DNA of 64,000 nt from Epiperipatus broadwayi (Eukaryota > Onychophora > Udeonychophora > Euonychophora > Peripatidae): positions 1,261,677-1,325,676 of the forward strand of contig JAQFVV010012405.1 of NCBI GenBank assembly GCA_028023455.1. The letters are read 5' to 3'. This document shows positions 1 through 11,273 of the stretch, piece after piece. The notes under the pieces were generated by a model. That model was not told where the DNA came from. It saw only the letters and a list, made by a program, of their open reading frames with translations, and did not search any database. The position numbers and the translations under genes were made by a program. Each line of letters starts with the position of its first letter. Within the stretch, counting starts at the first letter, position 1.

Positions 1-180
1 TAAGCGGGGGGAAAAACTCCATTTTCTTTGAAGAGCTGTTATTATCCAAGCTAAAATTATTAATTTTGCTATGTCCTGCTAAAAAAGGCAAGAATTTGCT
101 GCCTTTCCCATGATGAAACGTCTAAGTTTGACCCACCCAAGGCCGAAGCAACAACCAATGTTGCCCTAACAAGCTTATAA

Positions 181-370
181 CAAATAGATGATGCCATAAA
201 CTGCTAAAAAGAACTTACCATCATTCCAATTCAAGCACCTCAGTCCAGGTATAGGAATACCATCTTAAATCATCTCCCAACTAAATAGAAGATGCCATAA
301 TCCGCTAAAAAGAACTCACCTTCATTCCAGCTCGAGTAACTCCAGTCCAGCTATAGGAGGACCATTTTGA
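181..370. repeat. Two-copy tandem duplication, period about 101 bp
   Basis: The segment beginning near 184 and the one near 285 share an ordered series of words: 'atgccata', 'gctaaaaagaact', 'cattcca', 'cagtccag', 'tatagga'. The words 'atgccata' lie at 191 and 292, giving a 101-bp period. The two copies differ at several positions, so the duplication is old. No reading frame is associated with it. Confidence 0.7.
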
Positions 371-2054
371 ATATTAATTAAAATCTCAGAGCTCTGTGTA
401 AAATCTGAAATGATCATTATTTCTTTAAAATACAGGTTAGCTAAATTGTCTTATAAATAATATTTCAATTCTATAAATGACCTACTTATGCTAAATTTCT
501 TTATTAATTTAATGTTTTGCTATATAACTTAATCACTGCAGTATATTTACTTTTCTTTTGCTTATTTTAATTAATATTAATTATGCCTGTGTCTTGAAAT
601 GGCACGCATTTAGTTACAAAATATGTATTTTTAAGATATTATTTAAAGTCTTCATATTGTTATTAATTATAGCGTCATTTAGCGTGCTGTTTTGAAACCC
701 TATTTTATAAATAATGGCGACCCTTTTGTGCTCATTGTTATTTTGTCATATGTAAATTAATTAATATAAATATAAAATGTGGCTTATAAATTCAGATTTT
801 CAGCCTTTTATTATTATGTTACTAAAAATTAAACTAGCCTGGAGTGTAATCATAAGTATATTTTTCTTATTAAACTATTTATAAGTCCCTTAAATATACT
901 TTCCCCCTTAAGAGTTTATTAATTATAGATAACTGAAGAGATTGAACGGGATAAAGTAAAGTATATATATATATTCTCATCAGTAGCATATATGCATTTT
1001 TCATGCTATAGAAGAGTTGGCTCTTTTGATCAGGCTGATAAACTAGTGTTCACGTAATATATGGAATTTTATTTATAATATACTTCGGCTTGGCGGATGT
1101 GAAATTTATTAATATTTTATCATTGTGCTGTTTTTTATATATATATAAGATGGAGCCATGGTAAGTCCAGCCCATCTTCCTCTCTTATGGGTAGTGCAGT
1201 AGCTAAGACTGAGCTAAGGGCCAGATTAGCACTAAGTCCCCTGCCTCTTATGAACCAAATAAAGGTTCCCTTTTAGCAGCATGATGATCGGTCATTGGGT
1301 AAACCAGTGTTGGTCACGAAAACCCTAAAATCTATTCATCCATCCACAGAGCCACTTTATTATTATATTTTACTTGTGCGTAGCATATTACTAAAATCTT
1401 TATAGCCAACTCTACCTCCCTAATATGCAGTCTTCGGCATTGAACCGAAGCATTCTTGAAAACCTGTTCGATCTAAAGCTATCTGGGATGCTTTTTACGC
1501 CCATATTTAATATATAAATTTGTCATATTCAGATGTATTATTAAGCTTTACTCCAGACTTGGTTTGATTACATGTATAATAGCCACTCAAATTGATGATG
1601 AAAGGGCATAACTAATAAGTGGAATGTAGTGATTTATTATATAGCATAATATTTAGCTCCATTAAATAATAGCCACAAATTTTATTTTACCAAAGTATCA
1701 ACTATTGTTTGTACAATTGCCTAGATTAATGCTGCTTAGTCAGTAAATAAAAATGCCTGCATGCATTATCCAACGCTAATAAATGGGTTATATCAAAATA
1801 TATATGTAATTGTCAATAAATATATTACTAATTCATCCTATGTCAGTTTCTCTCTCATTATTGAATCAATCCAATTCACTAATTGATCATAGCTATTCAT
1901 TAGTAAAACCCCTATTAATTAAATATATTAGATTTTATCATGGGAATGTCTAGTATTAAATTTGTTAATATATATGTTTAAGTCCATGAATCTCATTGTC
2001 TTCTCAGCTCTGCTAGTGGATCAGATTTAAGAATTAATTCTTATGTGCCATCAT
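371..2054. other. AT-rich non-coding stretch
   Basis: No credible gene was found. A moderately GC-richer patch at about 1150-1350 (including 'cccctgcctcttatgaacc') stands out from its AT-rich surroundings and may be an old interspersed repeat, but I could not assign it to a family. Confidence 0.5.
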
Positions 2055-2210
2055 CGTTATGTTATCCGTTAGGTGTTTGATCTGGGGCTTAGAGAGTGGG
2101 TTCGAATTCAGGTTAGTCCCTGACCTAAATCTCGGGATTTACTGGGTTTGAAGTACAATTTGTGAGTTCCAGCTTGTGTTAGATGGATAAACATGTTTTG
2201 ACCGGTACAA
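2055..2210 (+). repeat. Possible tRNA-derived SINE remnant
   Basis: The sequence at 2098-2109, GGGTTCGAATTC, matches the RNA polymerase III B-box consensus (GGTTCRANNCC) closely. About 40 bases upstream, a stretch near 2063 ('ccgttaggtgtttgatc') could be a degenerate A box. The surrounding 150 bp is GC-richer than the flanks, as SINE heads usually are. There is no complete cloverleaf, so it is not a functional tRNA gene. No obvious target duplication was seen. Confidence 0.35.
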
Positions 2211-3540
2211 TATTTAGTGCTTCAATTTTCATCATAGCTACCATAATTTTGCTTTGAGAATATATATATATATATATATTTACAATATTTTCACTACAAA
2301 TGATAGGAAAAATGATAACTAAATCCTACATAACAAAACATATCTGCCATTTTGTGTTCATTGAATATATTTGCATTTACAAATTCATAAAAAAAAAAAG
2401 TTTATGTTGTCAGTTGCCTTATATCTTATTGTATATGTAATTATTTATTTAATAAAAAAAAAATTATTTATTTAATACAAGTAAATTGTTGATGATTTTG
2501 ATAATCAATTTATACACAATGAATTTAATATTACTATACATAAAGTATGCTCAGAGATAATAGTTTTGCACATATGTGTTCTCTGCATGAATTTATTTTT
2601 GACCCCTGAGGGGGGAGGGGGAAGTAGGAGGAATAATAAAATAAATATATGTAACAATTATTTAATATATGTAATAATTATTTATATTATAGTTTTGTAT
2701 GCATATAAAATAATATAAAATTATTTGCATGTATTTATAAATGAAAAAAAAAATATTTGTATTTTTTTGGCAAAATTTAAAATTTGATAATAGCAAGCAA
2801 GCAAAAACCAGATTAGAGATCTGATTTCAATTAATGTATATATATATGAAATACCAGAGTTAAACTGCTAAACATTACATGATGCACTGAGGGGCGCTAC
2901 TGTATGGAGAGTTTAGCCTCTGTGTAAATACCAGAGTTCACAGCAATAGAGGAAAACAATGTCCAAGGATGATGTTTTGAAATTGTAATTCAAAAAACAG
3001 CCCCTTTCAAATTTCTAGGTTTGCTTATACTAAGTTTTCCAGAACTACCAAAGAGAACCATATAAGCAGATACCTTTTGTAATGGCATACTTGTATTTAA
3101 AAAAACACTATTTGATCTTCATCTTAGAAATAATTACAGAGAGAGTCAGAATTCGGAATACAAGTCTCAGCTATTAAGTAAGATATAACAAGCCTTAAAT
3201 TGAAATGCAGTTTCAGTCTCCTCATTAATTAATTAACAGCTAATATTAGACCATGATTTAATGCTCAAGGATTACATGAGAGCCTAGAAAAGAAATAAAT
3301 ATGATTTTGAATACTTAATGAAGGTTTGGTGCGACATATCATTTAGATTCCTTTGGATATAGCCTTTGTAGCTCATAAGATATAAGATAATTCTAATTTA
3401 TTTTAAAAGAAACCTCATTTTAATCTTTTTAAACATTTAAAGGGTGGCTAATAAAAATACTACGACGACGAAAAGAGGAAGAGAATCGCATCTGAAAAAT
3501 CTTTGTAAAAAGTCCTAAATTATGAAATTTCTAATTAACT
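2211..3540. other. AT-rich non-coding stretch with short retrozyme-like fragment
   Basis: This is mostly low-complexity AT with a (TA)n run at about 2262-2279 and A-rich tracts. The only recognisable piece is the 35-bp fragment at 2884-2918, annotated separately. No gene is supported. Confidence 0.5.
2884..2918 (+). repeat. Short fragment of the hammerhead repeat family
   Basis: The words 'gcactgaggggcgctact' and 'gtatggagagtttagcc' match the end of the repeat family seen at 17000-17030 ('gcactgagtggcactact', 'gcatggagttttgcc'). Only this terminal piece is recognisable and no ribozyme core is present. Confidence 0.5.
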
Positions 3541-3715
3541 ATTTTAAAAAATCAGATATATAAATCTTTAACGGAGGTTTAAAGTTTATATCTGTGCTAG
3601 AGATAATCTCTAGTTTCGAAAATGATTAGTAATAATCATTAGTGTATTTATCTGAAATGGATGGCATCAAAGTTGTGAGTGGAGAAAGTTTGACAATGGT
3701 AAAAGAAAAATGTAA
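3541..3715 (+). repeat. Interspersed repeat, copy 1 of a 417-bp-spaced direct pair
   Basis: The block is almost identical to 3958-4137, sharing 'gtttatatctgtgctag', 'tttcgaaaatgattag' and 'gtttgacaatggtaaa'. It contains a perfect 17-base palindrome at 3597-3613 (CTAGAGAT-A-ATCTCTAG). Sequence after the first copy (3768-3830, 'gagtgctggttcagca') resembles 6985-7015 ('taagtgctggttctgca'), so a third decayed relative probably lies at about 6870-7040. No coding capacity was seen and the family is not recognised. Confidence 0.75.
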
Positions 3716-3957
3716 CAATTTACTCTAGATAAATACTTTGCATATAATAGAGATGTATATGAGAGATTGTGACCTGGGCCAACTAATGAGTGCTGGTTCA
3801 GCACGAAATGCATCTTGGGGGCCATTTGTTTTTCATTATATCTTTATTTATATGAATTTGAAAAAAATTGGGGAAGTGTGGAGGTGTTTATTATATCTGT
3901 AAAGATATTACATACGGAACAGAGAAAGGTGAAAGGTGAATAACTCCGTGTGAGTAA

Positions 3958-4137
3958 ATTTTAAAAAATCAGATATATTAATCTTTAACTGATGTTTAAA
4001 GTTTATATCTGTGCTAGAGATAATCTCTAGTTTCGAAAATGATTAGTAATAATCATGAGTGTATTTATCTGAAATGGATGGCGTCAAAGTTATGAGTGGA
4101 GGGAGTTTGACAATGGTAAAAAAAAAAAAAAAAGTGT
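3958..4137 (+). repeat. Interspersed repeat, copy 2 of the direct pair
   Basis: This is the second copy of the 3541-3715 block, in the same orientation and starting with the same 'attttaaaaaatcagat'. It carries the same palindrome at 4014-4030. It ends in a run of about 16 A where copy 1 has a shorter A-rich run, so the pair may be a tandem duplication with 240 bp of extra sequence or two insertions with A-rich tails. Confidence 0.75.
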
Positions 4138-5182
4138 AAGTATTAGCTATTAAAATTCAATTTTATAAATTTTTTTTTTTTAAGAAGTACAATAAAATTA
4201 GTTTAGAAGTGAATATTATTTTAAAATAAATATAAAATACACCTGTTTGAAAATATCGACATTGTTTGACTTGTTAGATATCTCTTTCAAAACTACACCT
4301 GTTCCATTTACAAGATAACTGTCTAAGACAGCTTTATTTACTCGAAATTATAACCAGTGTCTGATTTTTTCCAATTACTGTCACATTTACATTTTAGTAA
4401 TGATAGAAATGTGTCAAATATTTTTTGCCAAAATAAATATTGTATGTATAAGGAAGTATATTTTTATTAGCATACTTGTATATATATATCAAACATAATA
4501 CTAAGGAAACAAAGTCATATGTCACGTGACTTCATTAGTTTATAATTTTTTAAAAAAGCTTGTTTAGAGCTATTATCACGTTTATTATATATTATATCTA
4601 ACATATGAGTGTAGACATTCATACATTTACTAATACACATTCATATCAATATATGACACTGAAATAACCAATAGTCAAAAGTCAATAAACTATAAAAAGA
4701 ATGATTCCTATTCTTTCAGTTTTGTTGGTATTGATATTATTGTAAATCAGAGAAAGAAATATGTATATTAGTTTGATTTATATACAATGTTAATGAACTG
4801 GAATCATTATTTATCAAGACTACCTGTCCTATGGAAAGACTGTGGTTTTTGTGAGTTTTTTTTTAATTGGTTACTATTATAAGTAATATTTACTAAGGCA
4901 ATAAACCTCAAGCATGTGCGCTTGAGAATGCGATGGTAGGGACCTCTACAGATCTTAACCACAAGCTGGTTACTTTAACAGATATCTTGCATGGCATTAT
5001 TGTGGAGATGCGAACTCCGTAATATCAAAATACATTACTTCAATTATACGTTAATCAAAACCAAATGAAAATACAGTGCAATAGCATCTATTTTTTTTCC
5101 TCACCTAATATCACAATGTAAACATGAATTTATACTGCAATCACACTTTTTTGTGTGATTTAAATACTATACCTTTCTTCAA
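4138..5182. other. AT-rich non-coding stretch
   Basis: No gene or recognisable element was found. A small GC-richer patch at about 4905-5000 is unassigned. Confidence 0.5.
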
Positions 5183-5544
5183 AATGTTTATTCCATATGT
5201 CTTTTGTAAAATACCATATTTTTTAAGAATCTAGAAATATACTCAGCCTATCCAAAAAGTTATTCCATATGTCTTTTGTAAAATACCATATTTTTTTAGA
5301 ATCTAGAAATATACTCAGCCTATCCAAAAAGTTATTCCATATGTCTTTTGTAAAATACCATATTTTTTTAGAATCTAGAAATATACTCAGCCTATCCAAA
5401 AAGTTATTCCCTATGTCTTTTGTAAAATACCATATTTTTTTAGAATCTAGAAATATACTCAGCCTATCCAAAAAGTTATTCCATATGTCTTTTGTAAAAT
5501 ACTATATTTTTTTAAAATCTAGAAATATACTCAGCCTATCACTT
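5183..5544. repeat. 72-bp minisatellite, about five copies
   Basis: The word 'attcc(a/c)tatgtcttttg' starts at 5190, 5262, 5334, 5406 and 5478, an exact 72-bp period. Each unit also contains 'aatctagaaatatactc' and 'agcctatccaaaaagtta'. The repeats are nearly identical, so the array is young or homogenised. Because 72 is divisible by three, open frames run through the array on both strands, but their translations are simple 24-residue repeats and I regard them as artefacts. The last unit diverges and runs into 'cactttcttcaaaagc', which resembles the sequence just before the first unit ('cctttcttcaaaatg'). Confidence 0.95.
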
Positions 5545-6482
5545 TCTTCAAAAGCATTATAGACAAACCTAATAGTTTTTTTTTAATTGGTTGTGAATTT
5601 AACATGTGACAGCCTTATGAATTAAAAAAAATTCAGAGGACACTCCAATAAAGTCTTACAGATATATATTCAGACAACAGGCAAAATAGAGATTTTATAT
5701 ATAAGGATTCTGAAATTAACATGTGCCCATAAATACCATTTGAAATCATAGTTTAACAATATGAAATTGAAATGAAAGTAATACAACTCACAATGAATTT
5801 TGCATAACCAATAATAATACCAATAAACTACAAAAAAAATAAAATACCTATATTTTTGTTTTGTTGATATTAAAGCTTAGTTTATTGATCATTGTGTATA
5901 AATCAAAGAGATTTGACTCTTTGACTTATAATTTTTTTAAAAAAACATAGTGCTATATAAATAAATAACTCATTATTTATAATATCAGTAAGCTGAACTT
6001 AAATACCAATAAAGTTAAAACAAATAGATGGTATCATTCTATTCTTTCCATAATTTATTAACATTTGACTAAAGCTCTGGTTACTTCTATTTCAATTTCA
6101 TATTGTTAAACTATGATTATTTATAATTACCATATATATATATATTGACATTATCTTTTTGTATTGTTGACTCTTCTTCACTAGATGGCATTGTTTCTAC
6201 TTATCTAAATTGTATGGGTTTCATTAGAAAAGGATGAGTCAATTTTGGATAAATTTTATTATCTATTGAACTAAATAGGTTAGGAGAGATATGTATACAT
6301 AATACAATGTTGGGACTAGACTTAAAAAGGACGTGCATATTTATATTTAGGGGTGTGAAAAAAGATTTAAAATGTGAGTGGAGACAAAGTCACAGGTTAT
6401 AGAAAATAATTTTATGGAAGATGTCTAGAACTAATTATAAAAATATGAAATCAGAGAGCTTTGAATGGTTCCATCATCCAGC
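5545..6482. other. AT-rich non-coding stretch
   Basis: No gene, RNA gene or recognisable repeat was found apart from short AT microsatellite runs (for example near 6133). Confidence 0.5.
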
Positions 6483-6701
6483 GCACAATTCCATTTCACA
6501 CAGCAACATAAGCTTGCATGACATTCTTGTGAACTGCAAAAAATCAGCTTAGTCTGCAGAGAGGGAAATGATTTAAAAATAAAAATAAAAGAGGCCTGCT
6601 TTATCACAATGGACAGCAACGCCATCAACAGAAAGGAGTCATGTTATTCTATATCCAGGAAATGGAATACTTTAACTTTGCATGGATTTGCATATCATTA
6701 G
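6483..6701 (+). pseudogene. Penelope-like element C-terminal remnant
   Basis: The frame ending with TAG at 6699-6701 reads through 'KIKEACFITMDSNAINRKES' and 'CYSISRKWN'. This is the pattern at the end of Penelope-like retroelement proteins after the GIY-YIG domain: a basic 'R.IKEA.FI' helix followed by 'INR..G..ls..W'. It aligns with the frame at 11510-11713 ('AINRKDSCYKISKKWN'). One in-frame stop lies near 6516. Only the last 70 or so codons are recognisable and no reverse transcriptase was found upstream. The family assignment rests on motif pattern and is moderately secure. Confidence 0.55.
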
Positions 6702-7549
6702 GCAAACAGTTACTTCACAGAGACCTATGACTATGAGAGTCATGACTCTCAAAAGCACTCAGCATATGATTTAATAAAATGTGTTTATAGCGCTAGTATT
6801 GATTTACAGATATTAACCAAACACACAAAGTTTAAAATTAAGTTCATATTACAACATTGATCTTTTAATGAAATGGATAGTCGAAAGGGTGAGAAGATTG
6901 AAGCCTGTCCATTAAAGTTTGAGGAATTTCTATCTTAATATAAACAGTGCACTGATTGTATAGATGTGTGGGAGATAAAGATCTGACTCAACTGGTAAGT
7001 GCTGGTTCTGCAAGAAATATATATATTGGGATTCCTGTATCTTTTTTGCATATATGTGTTCATAGGTATCAGTTGCTTGAGATTGAGTGAAGGATGAATA
7101 AACTGAAATATCCTGAGTTCAAATCCATCTAATTACTAATATAAGAAACCTTTAATATAAGCAAATTAAATACTGCCTTACAAAAAGAGAATAAATATAT
7201 ATGAAAATAGAGAAATAAATAAATGAAAAAAATTGATTTTTGTAGGAAATAGATTTTATTTATATCAGTGGTAAAGATACATTTGAAAAATGAACTACAT
7301 CCTCAGAAATGTAACTGGAGCTAAATAGATGTGATGAGGTGAAGATAAAGAATAAAGTATGAGCTATATTGTTAAGAGAAGCATTTTAAAAAGAAATTGT
7401 AAATAACATGAATTAAACTAAAACTGATTAAAGAGAAATATATATTTAGTTGAAAATGGTTGTATTAATAAAAGTAATATAATAAGAATATGAAAGAAGA
7501 ATTTTTGTAAGTAGGTATGTGTGAAAAGTGTTTTGAAAATTGGTAATTT
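6702..7549. other. AT-rich non-coding stretch, possible decayed repeat at 6870-7040
   Basis: The interval 6870-7040 shows weak ordered similarity to the repeat at 3650-3830 ('gaaatggat', then 'gtgctggtt(c)(t)gca'). Nothing else was recognised. Confidence 0.35.
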
Positions 7550-9866
7550 AAGTTTATGGTAAACAGTTTATAGGATCGAGGCAGAATCTGAAATATGCTG
7601 TGGATTCTATGTTAATAAATAAAGAAGAATTAGAAAAGTATAAAAGGAATTAAAATGTTTGACGAAAAATAATATATATAGTAATGATCATAATTTTATA
7701 TTAGTAGAATTGGAGATATTTGAAAGGGCTACTAAATAAGAAAATTTACAATAAGATTGATAGTGATGGTTGGAAAATAACATGGAGATTCGGTTAGGGT
7801 AGGTGTAACACTATCTTAAAAAATATTATGCAAGATAGTGATTTTAAATGTTATGAAGAGAATATAGTGAAGATGATTGCAAATGGGTATTTATTTGGAA
7901 ATAGGAGGATTAATAAGAGAAAATGGAGAGAATATTTTTACAAAATAAAGAAAACAGGAAAGCAAGAATTATAAAAAAAATTTGTAAAAAGTAATGAAAG
8001 AAAAGTATAAGTTTTGATGGAATACCTACTTAAGTGGGAAATATAGCTAGAATAAAGATGGAAATAGGATAAACTTAATGGAAATTACAAAGAAGTAAGA
8101 GGAGATGTGAAAAAATTTGAAGATAAACAGGAGAGAGAGAGAAAAAAAAGATAAATAAAAATTTTTTAAAATATTTAATGAAATTGTAATAAAAACTGAA
8201 TTGAAATGTGAATACTTCTCGTTAGAAAACAATTTATAAGAGGATAGATTTAGATGCGGATTGAACATTTAAATAGATTGAAGAGCAAGAGAATTAGATA
8301 CCATGGTAGTTAAATGTCAATAAGTGTGGGGAAGATTCTAGATGAATAAAAAAGTATGGGAATTAGATTATTATACAAAGGATAAAGATTTTACATTGTT
8401 TACTAGTTATGAACCAATAGCAATAATTTCAATAGTTTGTAAATTATTTACACGTACCTCAATAGATAGATGGAATATGGATAGAAGAGAGTAGAAATTT
8501 TGGGAGATATTCTTGAAGTTAATTCAGGAAGATTGGGGCATTTGTTCATTGTGTCTCCATTGATTGAATTGTCTTATAAAGAAAATAAACTATTATTTAT
8601 TGTATTTTTAAATAGATAGAAAGCTTATGCTAAAATATATAGAAACAGATTGCGGAGAAGTCTTGAAAATATGAGAATAATCTTTGATTGTTAACGTAAG
8701 CCTTTTATCTTTTTAATAGTTTAAGGATCATTTCAAATATTTTTTTTTTTAATATAAATTGAGGGATATATAAACAGTTCAAGTTAAATGTGGAATTGAA
8801 CTGAAACAAGCATGTACATTTATTATTTATTTTGCTTCTAAAAGAATTGAAGGTTGAGACAGAAAGATTGGAAATAGAAATGAAGATTTCTATATCTGAA
8901 ATCAAAAAAAATATATAATGTGGTGAACTTTTTTATTTTTTGCAGAGAATATAGCACTTTTTATAATCACAGTAAAGATATGGAAATATTAGAGAAGCAT
9001 GGAGGAACAGGAAAAAATATGGAAATTAAGATCAATAAAAAAAATTGTAATCTTAGTATTTAGTGTGAAGTGAAAAATCAAGATGGAAGATAACTATCTT
9101 GATCTCGTGGAGGAATATAAGCATTTAGATACTTCATTAAATGGAAAAATAAATTATAAAGATAGAGGAAGATTTGAGATGAGAAAAAAAGCAGAAAAAA
9201 TATATTAATGGGTTGATTAAACACATCACTTTTCTCATATATTAAACACAAATAAATACATGAAAAGAAATCCACATCTAAACAACACCAAGAATCACAA
9301 TCTGTTTGTTGGCAAAGCAATCTTTTTTTGTGTGATAAAGATATGTGGAATTATTTGGTAAAAAGTGGAACATCTGTTCTAACATGTGGAACTGATATGC
9401 TATGCATTGCCACAGAACTCAAAATTTTTTAGATATATAAAAAGCAGAGAGAGATTTTGATGTCAAACTTTCTAGCATCCATTGATTACTATGGATTACA
9501 CTATGTGGCACTATTAATAAATTATGTAAGAAAGGAATAGAAAATATTAGGCTTCTGTTAATTGAATGTAAATGCTTGAAAACAGAAAGAGCACATATAA
9601 TGAAGTTATGGAAGGATAAATACAAAAAAAGTGATTATACAGAAAGTGGATTATTGATTTTTATGCTGGGTTTGGGAAAAGATGAGGGATTTAGATATAA
9701 AGGCCATAGAGTTGACAAAGATTATGTTGTGGAAATGGGATGGAGCAGAATATGGGAAAATTTAGACTGGGGAATGTAAAATAAGGTAGTTAACAGATTT
9801 TTCTGGGCATAATTGCTGAGAGATTCTTGACTTCGTTTAAGAGGAAGCTACACTACATCACATCAC
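7550..9866 (+). pseudogene. Decayed non-LTR retrotransposon (LINE), same family as 56.8-61.4 kb
   Basis: Translation in shifting frames aligns in order with the minus-strand LINE at 56843-61385. Near 7590-7700 it gives the endonuclease tail (AVDSMLINKEELEK, then NDHNFILVELE, matching SDHNFIVIE). Near 8510-8690 it gives reverse-transcriptase N-terminal sequence (RKAYAKIYRNRLRRSLENM, matching KKAYDRVNRNRLWVRLANLGM). Near 9330-9430 it matches YNKYDVARIVWKG as CDKDMWNYLVKSG. At 9515-9779 it gives the Cys/His tail and C-terminus (LCKKGIENIRLLLIECKCL). The 3' UTR at 9780-9866 ('gggcataattgctgagag', 'cttgacttcgtttaag') matches the reverse complement of 56843-56942 and ends in the same ACATCACATCA tail. 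Many frameshifts and stops, an insertion near 9228-9320 and an internal deletion near 9470 show it is long dead. Confidence 0.75.
9471..9513 (+). repeat. Hammerhead-family fragment inside the decayed LINE
   Basis: The words 'tagcatccattgattact' and 'acactatgtggcacta' match the hammerhead repeat family ('ggcatccattgattactct', 'gcactgagtggcacta', for example 16970-17010). The fragment lies exactly where LINE coding sequence of roughly 170 codons is missing: LINE homology stops just before it ('KAERDF', matching KVQREV) and resumes just after it ('LCKKGIENIR'). Confidence 0.55.
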
Positions 9867-11064
9867 TACTGTATTGATGAAAATTGGATAAAATGCAAAA
9901 AAATGATTCAAAACTCCAAACTGCAATATTTTTATTACCTTTCTGACAAAAAATGACTGGTTGTACTGTGAATCAAAAAATTATTTTATTTTTTCAACAC
10001 ACAATTTATTTAAATCATAGTTGTTGAAAATATGAATACATTAAAAGATTGTATTTATATAAAATTAATCCATACAAAAACTATATATTAAAAAAATGAA
10101 TTAGACATCAATAATTCATTTTACAACTTTCTTTTACTGAACACTCAATTAACATAAATAATCAAAAAATTCCACATGAAAGCATCAAACAAATGTCCAG
10201 TCTAATTTCTAATTATTGGCCTCTTTCAGTAGATAGCACTGCTTTTTGTACAATAACCATCGAGGAGTGACATTTTACTTTTATTACACTATTAGAGTTA
10301 ATAGTTTAAAATATTCAAATATTTTGTCAGCACAAAACAAGCAACTATTAGTTACATACCATTCAGTTATAAACTACTTTTCGCATTTTTGACCTTTTGG
10401 TAAATGATAGTACATATCAAAACTGAAGTATCATGTCTTTCAACTTATATTTAATATTCAATTAACACCATTTATCTCTGGTGAGTCTTTTCTGCAAGCA
10501 TGATTAAACAATAGATACCTGATAGTAATGACCAAACCTCATAATAGCATAGCAGGAATAAGCACAGCTGCTGATGGTTATAGCGTAAAGCAGTGCTTCT
10601 TACTAAAATAACCAACAGTTAAAAAACAACTGATATCTGTTGGAACTACCATCATATTTCCACTGATATCCAATGGTGGTCATAAACATGTGCTCTTCAC
10701 AAATCAAATCAAGATTGGAAACCCTAAAATCGAATCATCATATTTCATTATATGAATATGTACTTAATATCTTAAATCTTCAAATAAAATGGAAAAAAAG
10801 AAGTAGTACTGTATTTTTTAAAAATATATGCCAGACTATCATCAATCTAAAATCCCTATTTATGGGACCTTTTCAGATTTACATTTCAGATTACAATTAT
10901 AAATTTTTCCTGCCTTATTTACAAATCTAAGCTCTCACAAAAATTGAAATACTAATCTTACTATTTATAGTTTTGTATATAAATAATTTTTCTATACTAT
11001 TCTTATATCTTCTCCTTTACTTTTTTTGCATTCCTTCATATATATTACTTTTATATATCTCCAC
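9867..11064. other. AT-rich non-coding stretch
   Basis: No gene was found. A minor hairpin (CCAACAG...CTGTTGG) lies at about 10610-10641. The short open frames here are in low-complexity AT-rich sequence and show no family motifs. Confidence 0.5.
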
Positions 11065-11239
11065 CTATACCTCTAATGCGATTTTTTTATATAATTCCTT
11101 TAATTTTCTAACAGTTTCAATTGTCATGCAGTCTTCATCAGAGCTTTTGCATAACCTTCCTCTTTTTGATGAAGACTGCATGACATTTGAAATGGTTAGA
11201 AAATTAACGGAATTATATTAAAAAAATTTGCATTAGAGT
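11065..11239. repeat. Foldback element with about 70-bp inverted arms
   Basis: The left arm at 11071-11139 and the right arm at 11168-11238 are inverted copies. For example 'gtcatgcagtcttcatc' ends the left arm, and its exact reverse complement 'gatgaagactgcatgac' opens the right. The loop is 28 bp. On the minus strand the left arm reads CTGATGA, then 16 bases, then GAAAC, which is the order of the hammerhead core, but the intervening bases do not form a convincing stem II. The foldback ends only 35 bp before a much larger one at 11274, which carries Penelope-like coding sequence, so the two may be parts of one insertion. Confidence 0.8.
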
Positions 11240-11273
11240 GTATAAGCAAATACTTTATATTTTGTGGCTAATT

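Noticed and set aside
5223-5562. Open frames of 82 and 97 codons on both strands
   Set aside because: They are produced by the 72-bp minisatellite, whose unit is a multiple of three. Their translations are pure 24-residue repeats.
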